Assembly (NCBI GenBank): GCA_946902875.1 | Contig: OX336343.1 | Coordinates: 18,027,596-18,091,595, forward strand | Length of the DNA: 64,000 nucleotides | Source of the DNA: Nematopogon swammerdamellus | Taxonomy: Eukaryota > Arthropoda > Insecta > Lepidoptera > Adelidae | Direction of reading: 5' to 3' | In this document: positions 46,533 to 63,802 of the stretch, piece after piece | How the letters are laid out: each line of letters opens with the position of its first letter | How positions within the stretch are numbered: the first letter of the stretch is position 1 | Made by a program: the position numbers and the translations under genes | The notes under the pieces: model-generated | The model's database searches: none | Seen by the model: only the letters and a program-made list of their open reading frames with translations | What the model was told of the DNA's origin: nothing

Positions 46533-46612
46533 CACGCACATTTAGCTATACGAGACACAGGATAGTAGGCTAAATAAAATTCAGTTCCGGATGCTAATAT
46601 GTGGAGTATTTT
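46533..46612 (+). mobile_element. Helitron-like internal fragment
   Basis: CACATTTAGCTATACGAGAC, ACAGGATAGTAGGCTAAATA and ATTCAGTTCCGGATGC match the middle of the element at 25003-25375. It lies just left of foldback array 1. Confidence 0.6.
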
Positions 46613-46674
46613 ACTTAGTTAGGTAGGTATCTAAAGTATTTGATTTATTTTAATTGAATTTTCTTATTTTAATA

Positions 46675-48225
46675 TCGATAGCTTTTTCCCGTGGATTCGC
46701 TCGCGTGAAATTCGTATTTCAAAAGAAGAAACTAAGTAACTTAGGCCGGGATCGGAGGGCGAACTGGATTCAGATAAAAACAATAAACATTCTCAAAGAA
46801 AGTAAGTAACATACTAAAGGCGAGGCCGAAGGCCGAGCTGCCTTCAGGAAGAGGTTAAACCTATTCGAAGAAAATAAGCAACAAAGGGCGAGGCCGAAGG
46901 CCGAGCTACGTTCAGGAAGACCTTCAACCTTCTCGAACAAGTTCTCGAAGAAAGTAAGAAACTGAGAGCGAGGCCTAAGGTCGAGCTGTGTTCAGGAAGA
47001 CTATAATCCTTCTCGAAGAAAGTAAGTAACTAAGGGCGTGGCCGAAGGCCAAGCTGTATTCTGGAAGACACTAAACCTTCTTGATGACAGTAAGTAACTA
47101 TGGGCGATAGTTAGGTCGAAACGGCTATGTAAATAGTTTTCGTTTTCCGTTCAGTTCAGTGTAGCCGGCACGCACGAACGAAGGGAAGCACTGACGTGGC
47201 ACCAAGTTCACCCGGTGTAATGGGCTGACATCGCGGATGTTGTAGGTGATGTAGCCAACCGTGTCAGTTTCCTTAAAAAAAAAAAGTTACTTACTTTCTT
47301 CAAGACAGTTGAGAATCTTCCTGAACGAAGCTCGGCCTTCGGCCTCGCCCTCAATTACTTAATTTCTTCGAGAAGGTTTATGGTCTTCCTGAACGCAGCT
47401 CGGCCTTCGGCCTCGCCCTTAGTTACTTACTTTCTTCGAGAAGGTTTAAAGTCTTCCTGAACGCAGCTCGGCCTTCGGCCTCGCCCTGTGTTACTTACTT
47501 TCTTCGAAAAGGTTATCGTCTTCCTGAACGCAGCTCGGCCTTCGGCCTCGCCCTCAGTTAGGTACTTACTTTCATCAAGAAGGTTTATAGTCTTCCTGAA
47601 CGCAGCTCGCCCTTCGGCCTTGACCACGATTACTTAATTTATTCGGGAAGGTTTATAGTCTTCCTGAACGCAGCTCGGCTTTCGGCCTCGCCCTTAGTTA
47701 CTTACTTTCTTCGAGAAGGTTTATAGTCTTCCTGAACGCAGCTCGGCCTTCGGCCTCGCCCTCTGTTACTTACTTCTTCGAAAAGGTTATCGTCTTCCTG
47801 AACGCAGCTCGGCCTTCGGACTCGCCCTCAGTGACTTACTTTCATTAAGAAGGTTTATAGTCTTGCTGTACGCAACTCGGCCTTCGGCCTCGCCCTCAAT
47901 TACTTACTTTCTTTGAGTAGGTGTATCGTCTTCCTGAACGCAGCTCGGCCTTCGGCCTCGCCCTTAGTTACTTACTTCTTCGAAAAGGTTATCGTCTTCC
48001 TGAACGCAGCTCAGCCTTCGGCCTCGCCCTTAGTTACTTACTTTCTTCGAGAAGGTTTATTGTCTTCCAGAATGCAGCTCAGCCTGAAGGCTCGCCGTTA
48101 GTTACTTACTTTAGTTGAGAAGGTTTATCGTTTACCTTACTTAACGCAGATTGGCCTTAGTTACTTACTTGCTTTCTTTAAAATACGAATTTCACGCGAG
48201 CGAAGCCGCGGGCAAAAGCTAGTGT
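46675..48225. mobile_element. Foldback array 1 of a roughly 67-bp unit
   Basis: The left end (ATAGCTTTTTCCCGTGGATT, then CGCTCGCGTGAAATTCG) and the right end (CGAATTTCACGCGAGCGAAG, then CCGCGGGCAAAAGCTAG) are inverted copies of a Helitron-like 3' terminus facing outward. Between them, about five forward units (GGGCGAGGCCGAAGGCCGAG, then a GAAGAAAGTAAGTAAC spacer) occupy 46790-47104. About thirteen inverted units occupy 47287-48180. A SINE lies at the inversion point. Frames reading LPERSSAFGLA or AEGRAAFRKT are by-products of the units. Confidence 0.88.
47110..47285 (+). mobile_element. 5'-truncated SINE at the centre of array 1
   Basis: It starts GGTCGAAACGGCTATGTAAA and ends GTTTCCTT plus poly-A, with H1-type positions (GACGTGGCACCAAGTTCACC). 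AGTTA occurs on both sides and may be the target duplication. Confidence 0.85.
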
Positions 48226-48322
48226 TATATAAATAAAAGTAGGTGTTATATTTAATTTTTTTTATATATTTTTTCATTCAATTTCGCACATATACAAAAT
48301 AACAGGCATGGTAGACAATGCA

Positions 48323-48407
48323 TTTAGACTTTAAGTCCGCCTTTCATCACTTTTTATTGCGCAATAAAGAATATTTTTATTTCATTTCATTCATTTCATT
48401 TCATTAC
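48323..48407 (+). mobile_element. LINE 3'-end-like fragment
   Basis: AAGTCCGCCTTTCATCACTT, then GCAATAAAGAATATTTTT and an ATTTC/ATTCC-type tail. Compare 2958-3067. Confidence 0.5.
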
Positions 48408-49068
48408 AAAGGTACCTACGCTACATTCAATACATATTATTCCACAATGCAACGCGCTTCATTTTCCACGCGCATGCGTCCCCAAGAAATCCGCAAAAAA
48501 ATGTCGCATTACCCATAATAGCCAGATTATGTGCGAGATTAGCCGTAATGGCCACCAACAATGGCCACCGCAGGCCAGCCAGACTCCCATTTCTCCGTAA
48601 TCCAATATAAACGGTTCGCATAGCTTTGTGTCGCCGCAAAAAGTCCGCCTGCCCTGCTGGTGGCGGATATACTAGTCATGTATGACAGCGATAGTAAATT
48701 AATAAGTCGATGTAGGTTAGGTACCCTACATTACTTACGCGATGCCGCAACACAAATTATTGTACTCAGAGCTAAGACGTAGCACAAACTTTTAATTAAC
48801 GACTGCAAGAAAACCCTTAAAAAACCTTCATGAAGAAAATGAGAAGAGATTAGCTAGCTAGGTACCATGTACCTCGTAATTCACATGCTATTGTAATACG
48901 ATTTCCTACTTCCATGAACGAACGCCCTCAGGATTAGGATAACAGAGTCCTTGCAGTACAGTTCGATACGTAAACAACTGAACTCTGTGTCTGGAGGATT
49001 AAAACTATGAAACAAGGATGACATCAATGACACTGGCCATCAAAGTTATTATATACATACTCGTATAT
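48408..49068. other. Intergenic, nothing recognised
   Basis: No exon with splice signals or named repeat. Confidence 0.4.
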
Positions 49069-49204
49069 ATCGATGGTTCCGGCAACAAAGGTCGTAAAAG
49101 CCATTTCGTTTCAGGCAACAAAGGTCGTAAAAGCCATTTCGTCAAAATGTAAAAGCCATTTTGACGAAATGGCTTTTACGACCTTTGTTGCCGGAACCAT
49201 CGAT
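49069..49204. other. Long near-perfect hairpin with duplicated arm
   Basis: The right arm 49157-49204 pairs with the left side. Positions 49114-49149 (GGCAACAAAGGTCGTAAAAG, then CCATTTCGTCAAAATG) match it perfectly over 36 bp around a 7-nt loop. The outermost ATCGATGGTTCCGG (49069) matches the far end CCGGAACCATCGAT. The left arm carries a second, 33-bp copy of GGCAACAAAGGTCGTAAAAG. The RNA could fold into either of two registers. Confidence 0.9.
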
Positions 49205-49500
49205 AGTACCAGTCTGGTAGATAATCAACCGAAAGAAACAACGAAGCAGACACAATCCTCAGTTAAACCAAAGATAGGAAGACAAAAGAATAATAATAAG
49301 ATAAGAACAAGGAGATAAAAGAAAATCATACTGTGGAAAAATAACTTCAAATGTCACGGCCTTTATAATATTCAGTGAAACTGAGACCTTCGAAATGTCT
49401 TCAGATTTACACTATCTTATCTTAGACAACAAAACTGCGAATTGTATTCGCTTGTTTACGAATGTATCTAATATATGTTTTGATCAGGTGGGGAAATCTA
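49205..49500. other. Intergenic, nothing recognised
   Basis: No exon or repeat named. Confidence 0.35.
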
Positions 49501-49710
49501 AAAAAAATATTACAATATCTTTATTATTATATTTACTCTATATTTCACATTTATACAATAAATTTATATAAATTTTACATATTATATTATACTGTAAAAG
49601 GTAATAAAAATAAAAAAATATTACAATATCTTTATTATTGTATACTCTTTATTTCACATTTTTACAATAAATTTATATAACTTTTACATACATTATACTG
49701 TAAAAAATAC
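49501..49710 (+). repeat. Two tandem AT-rich copies, about 110 bp
   Basis: AATATTACAATATCTTTATT begins at about 49506 and again near 49616. Both are followed by TTTCACATTT, ACAATAAATTTATATAA and ATACTGTAAAA. Confidence 0.85.
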
Positions 49711-49717
49711 AAACATT

Positions 49718-49969
49718 AAGGGATATGACTCCCTTCTAATATTACTAGGTGGTAGGGTTCAACCCGCCCGGGTTGGTACCACCGCATTGAATGAAAGATC
49801 GGTCGAAACGGCTATGTAAATAGCTGGTGTTTTCCGTCCAGTTCAGTGTAGCCGGCACGACCGAAGGGAAGCACTGACGTGGCACCAAGTTCACCCGGTG
49901 TTATGGGCTGACATCACGGATGTTGTAGGTGATGTAGCCAACCGTGCCAGTTTCAATAAAAAAAAAAAA
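49718..49969 (+). mobile_element. Hybrid SINE H1, head truncated
   Basis: It begins at AAGGGATATGACTCCCTTCT, inside the Z head just before the junction, and continues through the H1 body to GTTTCAAT and poly-A. The 5' truncation shows the junction is retained without the outer head. Confidence 0.9.
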
Positions 49970-50272
49970 CATTAAATAAAAACCAAACGTCTCCAACGCG
50001 CCAATAATAATAAAAGAATTACATTGCATTTAGCAATATAATTAAATTTTGCAGAAGTGTATCTAATGAATCGGCTGTGACGCCTCTAAATATTTTTTTT
50101 TATCTTTCAGCAAAAATAACAATCGCGACCTTCGCTTGAAGTAACAGATTTGCTGCGATAAACCGGTGTTATGTATGAAAGGCTTCCGGCATTATATCAT
50201 ACATATTATTATTTTGATTGAATATTGTGTGATATCGCCAATCCGATCATTCGCAATATGGGCATTGCATAG
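49970..50272. other. Intergenic upstream of gene A
   Basis: AT-rich; no repeat named. Confidence 0.35.
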
Positions 50273-50285
50273 ATCAGTACTTTCG
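50268..50285 (+). promoter_or_regulatory. Candidate initiator of gene A
   Basis: ATAGATCAGTACTTTCG contains TCAGT, the common arthropod initiator, about 90 bases before the gene A start codon. No TATA box at the usual distance was evident. Gene B has a similar TTCAGTTT near 59731. Confidence 0.3.
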
Positions 50286-50361
50286 TTAAAAAAACAATTT
50301 TTAATTTGGTTAATAATATTTTGTCGTGAATTTGTTCTGTGGTGCTCTTTGAAAAACCATC

Positions 50362-58077
<7,716 letters not shown>

Positions 58078-58854
58078 AGTTACACCACAAATCTAAGTTG
58101 ATAGAGAGAATAGATTTATCGTTTAATTCCAATGAAAAATATGGCAAATGTGGATGCAATGGGCAGTCCATGCGCGTTTGGTTCCCAAATATGAAGAAGG
58201 ACCAATTAGAAAGAGCGAACGAAACCATCATGATTACACTTCTCCATAGGAAAATAACAAGATTTAGGTCAACAAGTCATTGATGTGCGCTGGGGCGATA
58301 TCATGCAGCACGGTCATCGCTCCATGCAGAGATACTCAGTACGGTCTTGGCTGGGTGACATTTTGTAAAACGATTCCAAATTTATAATATCGGAATTTTA
58401 GATATTTTTTCGTCGCCGTCGCTCTGTGCACATTGCTCGGCGACTGATACGAATATAAACACATCTTTGAGCTAGGAAGCAGTTTTGTACGATATGGTTC
58501 CAAATTTAAACGTTGGGCGTATAACATTTGTGCGCTTCCTATAGTTTGTATAATTTTGGTAATTCGATCATCATCTTTATCAATCAGAAGTCGTCTTAGC
58601 CGATCTTCAATATCATTTTGACATTTTAGTATAGTAATAAAAGCCATCGAATGAAGGAAGTCTGCGATATGCTAAGGCAAAGCTCTCTCGGCTAAGAAAG
58701 GCAAATCCCATCAAAAACATTCTATAAATAAAAAAGGCCAAGTTCGATGCACTGCTCGGCCATAAATTTGTTAAATATGATGCGCGGTGAAGTTCAACGT
58801 CTCTAACTAGGTAATACTTTTAATACCATAATCTATTTCCTCTAAAGTACAGCC
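58078..58854. other. Gene A 3' region and intergenic
   Basis: Downstream of the gene A stop. No AATAAA until about 58725 (ATTCTATAAATAAAAAAGG). A 103-codon minus-strand frame at 58336-58647 is not recognised and is not called. Confidence 0.4.
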
Positions 58855-58955
58855 TGGGGGTTTCAAAGGGTGGGGTGGGTGTGAAAAGGCTCCTGCAGGG
58901 CCAACATGACATTCGCAATCCCAGTGCATCACTGAATTTTCAAGGGCATCATTAG
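58855..58955 (+). pseudogene. LINE reverse-transcriptase C-terminal remnant
   Basis: A frame reading GGVGVKRLLQGQHDIRNPSA matches the FKRGVKRLLSG tail family at 7850, 16780 and 43545. Very short and truncated. Confidence 0.5.
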
Positions 58956-58966
58956 ACCTGTTGTAT

Positions 58967-59135
58967 GTGTAAAGCCGCGTCTCCTGCGCATGTTTTTTGG
59001 AAACATTTCACAAGAAACATTACACAAAAACATTTGTTTTCATACAAATGTGTATGGCTACGCCCCAATGTTTCGATCTTTCTGTGTAATGTTTCGAAAA
59101 AAAAAAACATTCGCTGGAGAAGCGACTTTAGACAC
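58967..59135. mobile_element. MITE, about 60-bp imperfect arms
   Basis: GTGTAAAGCCGCGTCTCCTG pairs with GAGAAGCGACTTTAGACAC, and GAAACATTACACA with TGTGTAATGTTTC. The short centre is ACATTTG-rich. No target duplication fixed. Confidence 0.75.
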
Positions 59136-59590
59136 ACATGTCGGACTTCCATAAATAAAAAATTTAACAAAAAAAAAGTTGTAACCTAAAGCATAGGCAT
59201 ATTTTTTTATGGAAACAACACGTAACAAGCAATTGATTCAAAATATCAGTCTTATTACACCATAGTCCTACCAAAACTAAATGGCATCCTCATACCTTCT
59301 TTATTTGTTATTGTGTTAATAATTTATTATTTAACATAATTATTATGCCTGCCTGTCGCATGAATTGAAGATGTGATAATAAGCCTTATTTCCAACAACG
59401 GCAGGTCCATAAGAGATTTGAACTACAAACAGAGAGTGTTATCAGAACAGATTACACGGGAGCTGACCTCGCTCGGCTACACGAATCGCATTACCAGTTG
59501 AATAATTTGTCTCACTGTTGATTGTTCCACTTCAAAATAAGGACTCTTGTTTTTGCTAGAGAGACCTAAAGAAATCGTTGAACAAAATCA
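59136..59590. other. Intergenic, nothing recognised
   Basis: No exon or repeat named between the MITE and the presumed 5' region of gene B. Confidence 0.35.
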
Positions 59591-59872
59591 AGAGAAAATT
59601 CTAGATATTGTAGCATAGAAACAGCTGTGCAGTGCAGTTTAACATAAAACTGAGTTATTAATCAAACTATAATATTGATTTATTATCTATAATTAGTGGA
59701 TATGCGTTTTGTTTGTCGTCTCTACATATTCAGTTTAAAAGTGTCTTGTGATTGATAATGTTGTGAGAGTGATATTAAAGTTGGTTGGTGAAATATATAA
59801 ATGGGTTACTTGAAGCGTAATAAATATTATTTTAACAAAAGTGAAACCTAGTTTGACTGCACTGTCTTCAGT

Positions 59873-60784
59873 ATGTCGCATCGTGTAAGTGATTGACATT
59901 TTTTATTTTAGATTGCCGTCTTTATGAAGTTGCTTTGGCATATTATAAAATAGTCATTATACAATGCACGCATCCTCAAATTGTTGGTAAACGAGAACAT
60001 TTATTAGTTTGCATGCAAGATACTAGTTCGCCAACGCCCGGTCATCAGCCATTGCTGTGAGTCTGGTAGCCGGAGTGAGGAACGATCCTTAGGTGGTAAA
60101 GGTTGGCTAGGCTCGAACAACTTCGACCTCAAGGAATATGATAATAAAACTAGAATAATTTATAACTAAATATAATATAAGGAAAACCTATATTAAATCA
60201 TAATAATATAAACCTATTATATTAAACTAACAAACAACATTAAACTATCTTTAAAATTTAAATCTAAACCTAAAAAACAAAAAATAATAATTATAAAAGC
60301 CGTCCAGGGACAGTGCCGGGAGCCACTAACGACGGCGGAAAGGCCTCCATAACGCTCGCAGTATTCCCCCTCCGCAAGGCCAGACCGACGCGCTGGAGGA
60401 GGACCCAGCCGGCCCGACGACTGTCCGCCGACGATTCGCGCAGCCTCTTGCCCAGCTCCCTCAACAATTATTTTCCGGCTGTGCAAATCGGACCTAAAGT
60501 TTATAATGCGAAAAGGATAAAATTATAATTTGAATGAAAAATTTAGGCATTCTCATTTGCACCGCATTATAAAACTCGTATATAGCTTAGCTTAGATCAT
60601 AAGGAAGAAATGCACCACACGAAGAAAGAAATAAATGCCTAAAACCGAAAACTTTGACAGCACCACTACCAAAACGACTTTGGCGAGCCGGCGATTGCCG
60701 TCATCTTGATAGTGGCGGTGGGAATGGCACTCGCCATGTGCCGCTACTGGTGCAGAGAGTCGAACAACGAACGGAGGGAGAACA
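59873..60784 (+). CDS. Gene B: small single-pass membrane protein, partial
   Basis: Exon 1 codes only MSHR (59873-59884) before a GTAAGT donor in phase 0. Exon 2 (60661-60784) follows a TTTGACAG acceptor and reads HHYQNDFGEP, a hydrophobic segment AIAVILIVAVGMALAM at residues 15-30, then CRYWCRESNNERREN. It ends one base into a codon before GTGAGT. The four-codon first exon, the phases, the transmembrane exon length (124 versus 118 nt) and the charged stretch after the membrane all mirror gene A, which ends 1.8 kb upstream on the same strand. They are probably tandem paralogues. Later exons are not seen, either beyond the window or masked by mobile elements. A TTCAGTTT initiator-like site lies near 59731. 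Confidence 0.6.
60180..60480 (-). repeat. Possible LINE-like remnant in gene B intron 1
   Basis: On the minus strand a GC-rich stretch (60300-60480) is open for about 89 codons. It ends in a hydrophobic run (FIIIIFCFLGLDLNF) and an AT-rich tail similar in style to the tail at 34650-34735. No conserved motif was recognised; it lies in the inferred intron. Confidence 0.25.
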
Positions 60785-60920
60785 GTGAGTATTGTTTTGC
60801 GACTATCTCTACAGTCAGGACACGTATTCCTTTACCTATTCTCTTTAAGGCGCCTATACTATTAGTAACGTCAACGGCGGCGTAGCGCGTAATAGTTTTC
60901 ATAAGGGGGTTTTTCATAAA

Positions 60921-61556
60921 TTGCGATACGAGGGGTCAGTTACTTAGGGAATCTGGTGTACAATTGTTTGGTAATCTCAGGTAACCTTAGGTGGGAGTCC
61001 GAGGAATGTGGAAATCTAAGGCGGTCTCGAGTAATCCCAGGGAATCTATGAATCCTAAGGGAATCATTGGGAATCCGATCAAAGTCTTGGTAATCTCAGG
61101 TAATTAGGTGGAAGTATGAGGAATCTGGAAATCTTAGGCAGGATCGAGTAATCTCAGGGAATCTAGGAATCCCAGGGAATCTAGGAATCCCAGGGAATCT
61201 AGGAATCCCAGGGAATCTAGGAATCCCAAAGAAATCATTGACAATCCGATCAAAATCTTGGTAATCTCAGGTAATCCTCTAGGAATCTTTGATTACCCTA
61301 GGAATTTTTGGTAGTCCTTAGAAATCTTACGAAATCCTGGAATCTTTAGTAATCCTAGAAATCTTTGGTAATCCCTTAGAAATCTTTGGTAATCCCTTAG
61401 AAATCTTTGGTCGTCCTTAAATAATCTTGGAAGTCCCTAGGAATCTTTGGAATCCTTCGGAATCTGGAAATCACAACGTAATCCTGGTAATCTTGCCTAC
61501 AGGTAATCTGGTGTACACTTTTTGCTCTAGTGACTAACCCCTCGTTGCGATATAAC
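60921..61556. mobile_element. Inverted-end element filled with AATC repeats
   Basis: The left end TTGCGATACGAGGGGTCAGT and the right end GACTAACCCCTCGTTGCGAT are imperfect inverted copies. ATCTGGTGTACA occurs just inside both ends in the same orientation. Between them, about 500 bp are degenerate units such as GGGAATCTAGGAATCCCA and GGTAATCCCTTAGAAATCTT. Confidence 0.7.
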
Positions 61557-62114
61557 AATGATAGATATAAAAAATGGCGTTATAGTCCGGTCGACAGTTT
61601 GTAAAATTTGGGGTTACGCGGAAAAAGGTCGGAAGTTAATGAAACTTTGGGATGTTGTTCAGGAATGGTTAATGAACATTTTTTCAAGTTTTGCACCTCG
61701 AGGACCCTGTGCTAAAAGAGGGGGGGAGGAAAAACTGAAAATTTTTCGACCTTCCTCCGGTTTTCCCTCAATAACTTTTATTTCGTACGTTCTACGGCAA
61801 AAGTATCTACATAGCTTTTGTACAACGTTAAATTTCCTTCAATTTGGACTATTCAAACATCTTTGTATGTTATTTGGTTACTGAGATACGATGCTTCGAA
61901 AAAAGGTCATTTTTCAAAATGATCTAAAAAGTGCAGAATTCCACCTTATTTCTTCTGTTATACCCGAATTATGACAAAATGATGTTGTAATTACGGTTCC
62001 TGGTTACAATCACCAACTTTGGAAACCCCCGCACCGCACTAACCCCAATTCTCTCTTTTCACATCATGTCGGTAGTGATAATATATGATATTAGTTTCTT
62101 TTCGAATCAATATA

Positions 62115-62141
62115 CCCCCCCCCCCCCCCCCCCCCCCCCCC
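62115..62141. repeat. Poly-C run, 27 bases
   Basis: A homopolymer tract followed by TCCC. Runs this long are prone to sequencing error, so the exact length is unreliable. Confidence 0.9.
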
Positions 62142-62354
62142 TCCCAATAAATAATTATTCCAGGGCAGGTAAAAAAAGAAGTAGACCTTTCGTCGAAAAA
62201 AATTATGTAATTAACAAACAATATTAAATTATTCACAAGGCATACTGAGGAATTGAGATATAATTATAGAAGGGTACTCATATATACATATAAATATCAT
62301 AGTAGGTACTCATTTGTTACATTTCCTGTCGGGTTTTTTAGCCGTTGGTTCAGC

Positions 62355-63050
62355 TTATAACAGCTCGTCGTCCTCCTGAGCGATCAGGCTGTTAATGACG
62401 TCGTCGCCGTCGTCGTATTCGTCTATGTATGGTGAGTCCTCCTCGTTCAAAACAGCTACGGGGACGTTTTCGCAGGAGTGGCCTGTGCAGTGCTTGCACA
62501 TTGCTGAGCACCGGAGACCTGCTTTCTTGCAGATGCATGCCCCGGTGCTACAGCCTTTTGCCTTTGCAGAAAACAATCTGGAGGATGTCATCCGGAGCAG
62601 CATTTCTTGTTGTGGAGATTGGTTGTACCTACCCCTCGCGTCGCGTGGTTATGTTCCAGCCCCAAACTGATGGGAGAAGTGCATTGACTAACCACGCCTG
62701 TACTTGCTGGTAAGTGCAGAGAGAGTGGTACTTGGCAGCGTCTCTTGTTGGTGGTAGGCGGGCTAGTTGCAATTTAGCATTCGTCACTGATCGTGCGAAT
62801 AATCGGTACCGTAAGTCGTCGAGGTTTTCATTGTCAATGTCGCCTCCATAAACTGCTACCAAGAACCAGCTATTTCTCCAGCGTCGCTGATCTGCTGAGG
62901 AGTAGCGCTTGGTGTGAGAAACGGAGCTACTGCTGCAGAGAGGGAGGTATTCTTCATGTAAGTGCTGCAAATTTTCTTCTTCCCCAATCCATACGGTGCT
63001 GACGTGGTGTCACAACCACTCACTGCGTGGAGGAAAAGTATGATGAGGGT
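62355..63050 (-). pseudogene. Broken SGCDTTSA / CXC-domain gene
   Basis: Reading leftwards on the minus strand, the first block is HAVSGCDTTSAPYGLGKKK. After a frame change near 62880 come FLVAVYGGDIDNENLDDLRY, LPPTRDAAKYHSL and VWGWN. An in-frame TAG follows near 62630. After another frame change comes a cysteine cluster at about 62545-62470 with spacing C-x4-C-x-C-x6-C-x3-C-x2-C-x4-C (KGCSTGACICKKAGLRCSAM, then CKHCTGHSC). That spacing matches Tesmin/TSO1-like CXC domains. An acidic tail follows, with a stop at 62355. The order matches large uncharacterised proteins that are multicopy in many animals. At least one stop and two frameshifts make it non-functional. Confidence 0.65.
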
Positions 63051-63309
63051 ATAGGTCCTACCCTACCTACCTACCAATGAAGTGGAATTGTGAAAATTGT
63101 ATTTTATTAGCGAATTTTGAAAAATGACCTTTTTTCGAAGCGCCATATCTCGGTAACGAATTGACATACAAAGATGTTTGAATAGTCAAAATTATAGGAA
63201 ATTTAACGTTTTATAAAAGCTATCTACAGACTTTTGCCGTAAAACGTAAGAAAAAAAAGTTATTGAGGAAAAACCGGAGGAAGGTCGAACAATTTTCAGT
63301 TCTGGTTCA

Positions 63310-63802
63310 TTCAGTTTTGGTTACCGAATAGTGTGTATAGAAATGATAAAATTTTACAACCAAAAGCGTGTGATCGATAGACAAAGAATTTTTCTATATT
63401 TTGCAGTAGTTTTTAGCCTTTAGATTGGTCTAGTTATCACCGGCTACTTCTTTAAAAATCCACATTTGGGTTACGAGGCGCCTTAATAAATTACTAAGGA
63501 AACCTATAATAATGTGAGTGTGAGAGCTCTATATAATTTAAGGTAGTATACTCTATGAACATTTTAATTTCGTTCTAATTTTGTGATTTCATCTTACTTT
63601 GGAACATATTTATATTTTTAGTGTTTTAATGGAATATATGTATAATTAGTTTTTAAGATTGTTATTTATATAAACTCTATAGGCTCTACCAAATATAGAC
63701 ATTATACTTTGTACCTCGTCTGTCGGTAGCCCAATCTCCTAAGAAGTCCATGGCCGAGGATTATATATACATAATAGAACTGTATGCATATTACTTTCAC
63801 TT
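63310..63802. other. Intergenic, nothing recognised
   Basis: AT-rich; no exon or named repeat. Confidence 0.4.

Larger units (their letters stand above)
61737..63300. mobile_element. Inverted-repeat element enclosing a CXC-domain pseudogene
   Basis: Left arm (61737-61955) GACCTTCCTCCGGTTTTCCC, CAATAACTTTT, ATTCAAACATCTTTGTATGT and TCGAAAAAAGGTCATTTTTC is mirrored at 63075-63300 (GAAAAATGACCTTTTTTCGA, CATACAAAGATGTTTGAATA, AAAAACCGGAGGAAGGTCGA). The arms are about 80-85 percent alike by eye. The 1.1-kb interior carries the pseudogene at 62355-63050 and a poly-C run. This layout suggests the gene moved as cargo or is the element's own gene. Target duplication not identified. Confidence 0.65.

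Noticed and set aside
58336..58647. 103-codon minus-strand frame and a nearby plus-strand VIDVRWG string
   Set aside because: No recognised domain; VIDVRWG recalls NWD-type NTPase proteins but flanking residues do not fit and no splice structure supports it.
59200..59225. SINE-tail-like poly-T plus ATGGAAACA
   Set aside because: Only about 15 bases match; too short to call.
62395..62713. Plus-strand frames over the CXC pseudogene
   Set aside because: Shadows of the minus-strand coding sequence, which shows the recognisable Cys spacing.
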